Shown here piece after piece: positions 61,004 to 62,930 of a DNA stretch of 62,930 bases. Both the position numbers and the translations under genes were made by a program. Within the stretch, counting starts at the first letter, position 1. Each line of letters begins with the position of its first letter. The stretch is from Gallionellaceae bacterium (GTDB taxonomy: Bacteria; Pseudomonadota; Gammaproteobacteria; Burkholderiales; Gallionellaceae): positions 1 to 62,930 of the forward strand of contig JAUQWW010000029.1 in NCBI GenBank assembly GCA_030834965.1. The letters are read 5' to 3'. The notes beneath the pieces were generated by a model. The model was not told where the DNA came from and made no database searches. It saw only the letters and a list, made by a program, of their open reading frames with translations.

Positions 61004-62930
61004 TTTTCTTATCCTTGTTGCTGGGGTCATCTTTCTTGTCCTTGTTGGCGGCATCATCCTTTTTCTCGGCATCATCTTTCTTGGCCTGGTCGTCCTTCTT
61101 GGCAGTTCCCTCGGCATTCGCTCCACCTTCTTGAGCGACCCCGTCAGACCCAGCAGTAGATGTAGTTTGCTCTCCGCCAAAGGTACCAGCCGTTCCACCA
61201 ACCTCTCCGCCGGATGAACCCAGCGCCCCCGTTGCACTGCCACTCGTGCTGCTAGTCGGGTCATTACTGAGAATCACATTGGGATCAAGAGTGACTGGCG
61301 CAGTTTGTTCATCCGTTGTCGTGGTCATTGCAGAACTAGTGTTCGTTGTTGTGACCATGGCCACCGTTTGTACGGTTTCTGTGGTGTCCTTGGTGATCGG
61401 AGGAACGATCGCCAGCGCACCATCTACAAACCCAATGGTGTAGTTGCTGCTGGTCAGCCCGCCCGGAGCGATGAGGTAATTACCGATATCGATCGCGCCT
61501 TGCGAACTGCCGCCATAAGTGAGCGTACCGCCGAGCACCGCGGAGGTTTCACCGTTCACCAGGCCGCTATAGGTCACGCCGTTACCGCCGCTGTATGCCA
61601 CCCCGTCGTAGGTCTTGTTGAAGGGATTTGCGGCGACCGTCAGCGATGCAGGAGTGACCGTCAGCGTTCCTCCGGTGTAGCCGATGGTGTAGTTGCCGCT
61701 GCTCAACCCGCTCGGAGTGATGGCATAACTGCCCGCATTGACCGCGCCTTGCGAACTGCCGCTGTATGCAAGCGCACCGACCAGCACGGTGGACGTTTCG
61801 CCATTCACGAAACCGCTGTAGCTCGCACCATTACCGCCGCTATAGGCCAGGCCGTCATAAGTCTTGCTGGCTGCATTGGCCGTCACGTTCAGCGCAACTG
61901 GCGTGATGGTGCCGGAGGCGGTATGGAGAATAACTGCATAGTTGTTCCCGGCATTGCCGTCAGCGATGGCATACCCGCCATTCACGCCCAGCGTGCTGCC
62001 GCTTGTTCCCATCACGTCCTTGCTGGCAAATGATTGAGCCAGGCCGGTCAGCGCATCGCCACCCAGAAGGCCGGTGTGTGTCACCACTCCTGCCGAACTC
62101 GTCGTGCCGTCGTAGGCCTTGCTATCGGTCACCGCAAAAATATCAAGCGCGGCCTTGCTCACTGTCAGCGCGCCATTGGCATAGCTGATGGTGTAGTTAC
62201 CGCTGGTGAGTCCGCCTGGAGTAATCACGTAGCTGCCCGCATTGACCGCGCCTTGCGAAGAGCCGCTGTAGGCGACGGTACCGCCGAGTACGCCAGAAGT
62301 TTCCCCATTCACGAAGCCGGTGTAGGCAACGCCGTTGCCTCCCGTATAGGCAATCTTGTCGTAGGTCTTGGTGAATGGGTTCGCAGTAACCGTCAGGGCC
62401 GCAGGGTTCACCGTCAGCGCACCGCTGACATAGCCGATGGCGTAGTTGCCGCTGGCAAGGCCATTCGGCGTGATGAGGTATCCGCCCGCGTTGACCGCGC
62501 CTTGCGAACTGCCGCTGTAGGCGAGCGTGCCGCCGATCACGGCCGAGGTTTCGCCGTTCACGAAGCCGCTATAGCTCACACCATTCCCGCCGCTATAGGC
62601 CAGGCCATCGTATGTCTTGATGAAGGGATTCGCGGTAACCGTCAAGGCCGCGGGGCTGACTGATAACGTGCCGCCGACATAATTGACGCTGTAGTTGCTG
62701 GGGCTGAAGGTGCCGCCCGCCGCTGCGCTCGCGTTGATGGTATAGGGGCCGCCGAGCACACTCGCAGTCGGCGCATCGCCGGTGCTCGAAAGTGTGACGC
62801 TGCCTATGGTCTCGCCGTTGGCCAGGCCAACCGACACGAACTCGGAGCCCAAATAGGTTTTCGTCGCACCATACGTCTTGACGGCACTGTTTGCGGTCAC
62901 GGTCAGGGTGGCCGGGTTAACCGTCAGCGC
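60981..62930 (-). CDS. Large MBG/YDG-repeat surface adhesin, C-terminal part
   Basis: About 650 residues are in the window; the frame is open to base 62930, so the protein continues beyond it. The visible part has five to six tandem modules of about 80 residues of the MBG type (ALTVTANPFxKTYDG, GFVNGETSxVLGGTLAYSGS, SGNYTIGY) and one divergent YDG-type module (KAYDGTTSSAGVV) near the middle. Such modules end filamentous-haemagglutinin-like two-partner-secreted adhesins. After the last module come a Thr-rich linker, a Gly/Ser segment, and a Lys/Asp-rich tail of about 60 residues (KKDDAEKKDDAANKDKKDDP) whose final residue is the only Cys. The secretion partner is not in the window. Confidence 0.87.
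   Translation of the reverse strand, partial: ALTVNPATLTVTANSAVKTYGATKTYLGSEFVSVGLANGETIGSVTLSSTGDAPTASVLGGPYTINASAAAGGTFSPSNYSVNYVGGTLSVSPAALTVTANPFIKTYDGLAYSGGNGVSYSGFVNGETSAVIGGTLAYSGSSQGAVNAGGYLITPNGLASGNYAIGYVSGALTVNPAALTVTANPFTKTYDKIAYTGGNGVAYTGFVNGETSGVLGGTVAYSGSSQGAVNAGSYVITPGGLTSGNYTISYANGALTVSKAALDIFAVTDSKAYDGTTSSAGVVTHTGLLGGDALTGLAQSFASKDVMGTSGSTLGVNGGYAIADGNAGNNYAVILHTASGTITPVALNVTANAASKTYDGLAYSGGNGASYSGFVNGETSTVLVGALAYSGSSQGAVNAGSYAITPSGLSSGNYTIGYTGGTLTVTPASLTVAANPFNKTYDGVAYSGGNGVTYSGLVNGETSAVLGGTLTYGGSSQGAIDIGNYLIAPGGLTSSNYTIGFVDGALAIVPPITKDTTETVQTVAMVTTTNTSSAMTTTTDEQTAPVTLDPNVILSNDPTSSTSGSATGALGSSGGEVGGTAGTFGGEQTTSTAGSDGVAQEGGANAEGTAKKDDQAKKDDAEKKDDAANKDKKDDPSNKDKKNAKPEKC
61440..62900 (-). 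repeat. Tandem DNA repeats of about 240 bp encoding MBG modules
   Basis: Strings such as those around 61730-61760, 62240-62270 and 62490-62520 (encoding SSQGAVNAG) are almost identical at DNA level, showing recent duplication of the module-coding units. The divergent unit at about 61860-62130 interrupts the array. Confidence 0.8.

Overview
The window is about 63 kb of a moderately GC-rich betaproteobacterial chromosome. The flhDC / motAB / motCD / FlhBAFG gene set, the CheA linkers with GYGFF repeats, the monomeric NADP-isocitrate dehydrogenase and a chemoreceptor with a c-type haem motif would fit Nitrosomonadales, for example a Gallionellaceae-like iron oxidiser. That placement is inference from gene content; genus cannot be read from the sequence.

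Region 1 (1-32150) is a nearly continuous motility locus. Most of it is on the minus strand and, in transcription order, runs flhD flhC motA motB, a haem-type chemoreceptor, two cheV, cheY, cheZ, cheA, a chemoreceptor, cheY, cheA, cheW, an Aer-like chemoreceptor, cheR, cheD, cheB, a STAS protein, a receiver-PP2C-kinase protein, then flhB flhA flhF flhG fliA motC motD. At the left end, flgA, flgM and flgN lie on the plus strand, and the first 35 codons of flgB are read leftward off the window. I found four sequences matching the FliA (sigma-28) consensus TAAAGTTT-N11-GCCGATAA, in front of flgM, motA, the haem chemoreceptor and, unexpectedly, flhDC itself. Together with fliA and flgM this suggests a feedback circuit: FlhDC makes FliA, FliA fires the late genes and possibly flhDC again, and FlgM restrains FliA. 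The STAS/PP2C pair may feed into the same circuit by analogy with HsbA/HsbR of Pseudomonas.

Region 2 (32150-53650) is mainly housekeeping: nadA, nudB, a secreted barnase-like RNase with its barstar, an Mrr-type endonuclease, aspS, a DUF502 membrane protein, an FmdB zinc ribbon, rluE, monomeric icd, cspA, clpS-clpA, gluQ, dedA, secF-secD-yajC-tgt-queA, tRNA-Leu(CAA), a small Ala/Lys-rich exported protein, nudJ and mnmA. Two copies of one palindromic intergenic repeat (REP-like) sit at 34.7 and 52.5 kb.

Region 3 (53700-58650) is an accessory block between mnmA and purB. It holds a J-domain-like coiled-coil protein translationally coupled to a 15-unit Sel1-repeat protein, an unrecognised 227-residue protein, a membrane-anchored Mrr-like nuclease and a VapBC toxin-antitoxin pair.

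Region 4 (58700-62930) contains purB, a C-rich/G-rich intergenic inverted repeat, a FecR-domain exported protein, and the C-terminal part of a large repetitive (MBG/YDG) surface adhesin that runs off the right end of the window.

The least explained signals are: (a) the FliA-type promoter and two-hairpin leader of flhDC; (b) a 16S rRNA 3'-end-like motif shared by the flhB and motA leaders about 100-120 nt ahead of each start codon; (c) a FlhG homologue lacking both P-loop lysines; and (d) the Sel1-repeat/J-like island.
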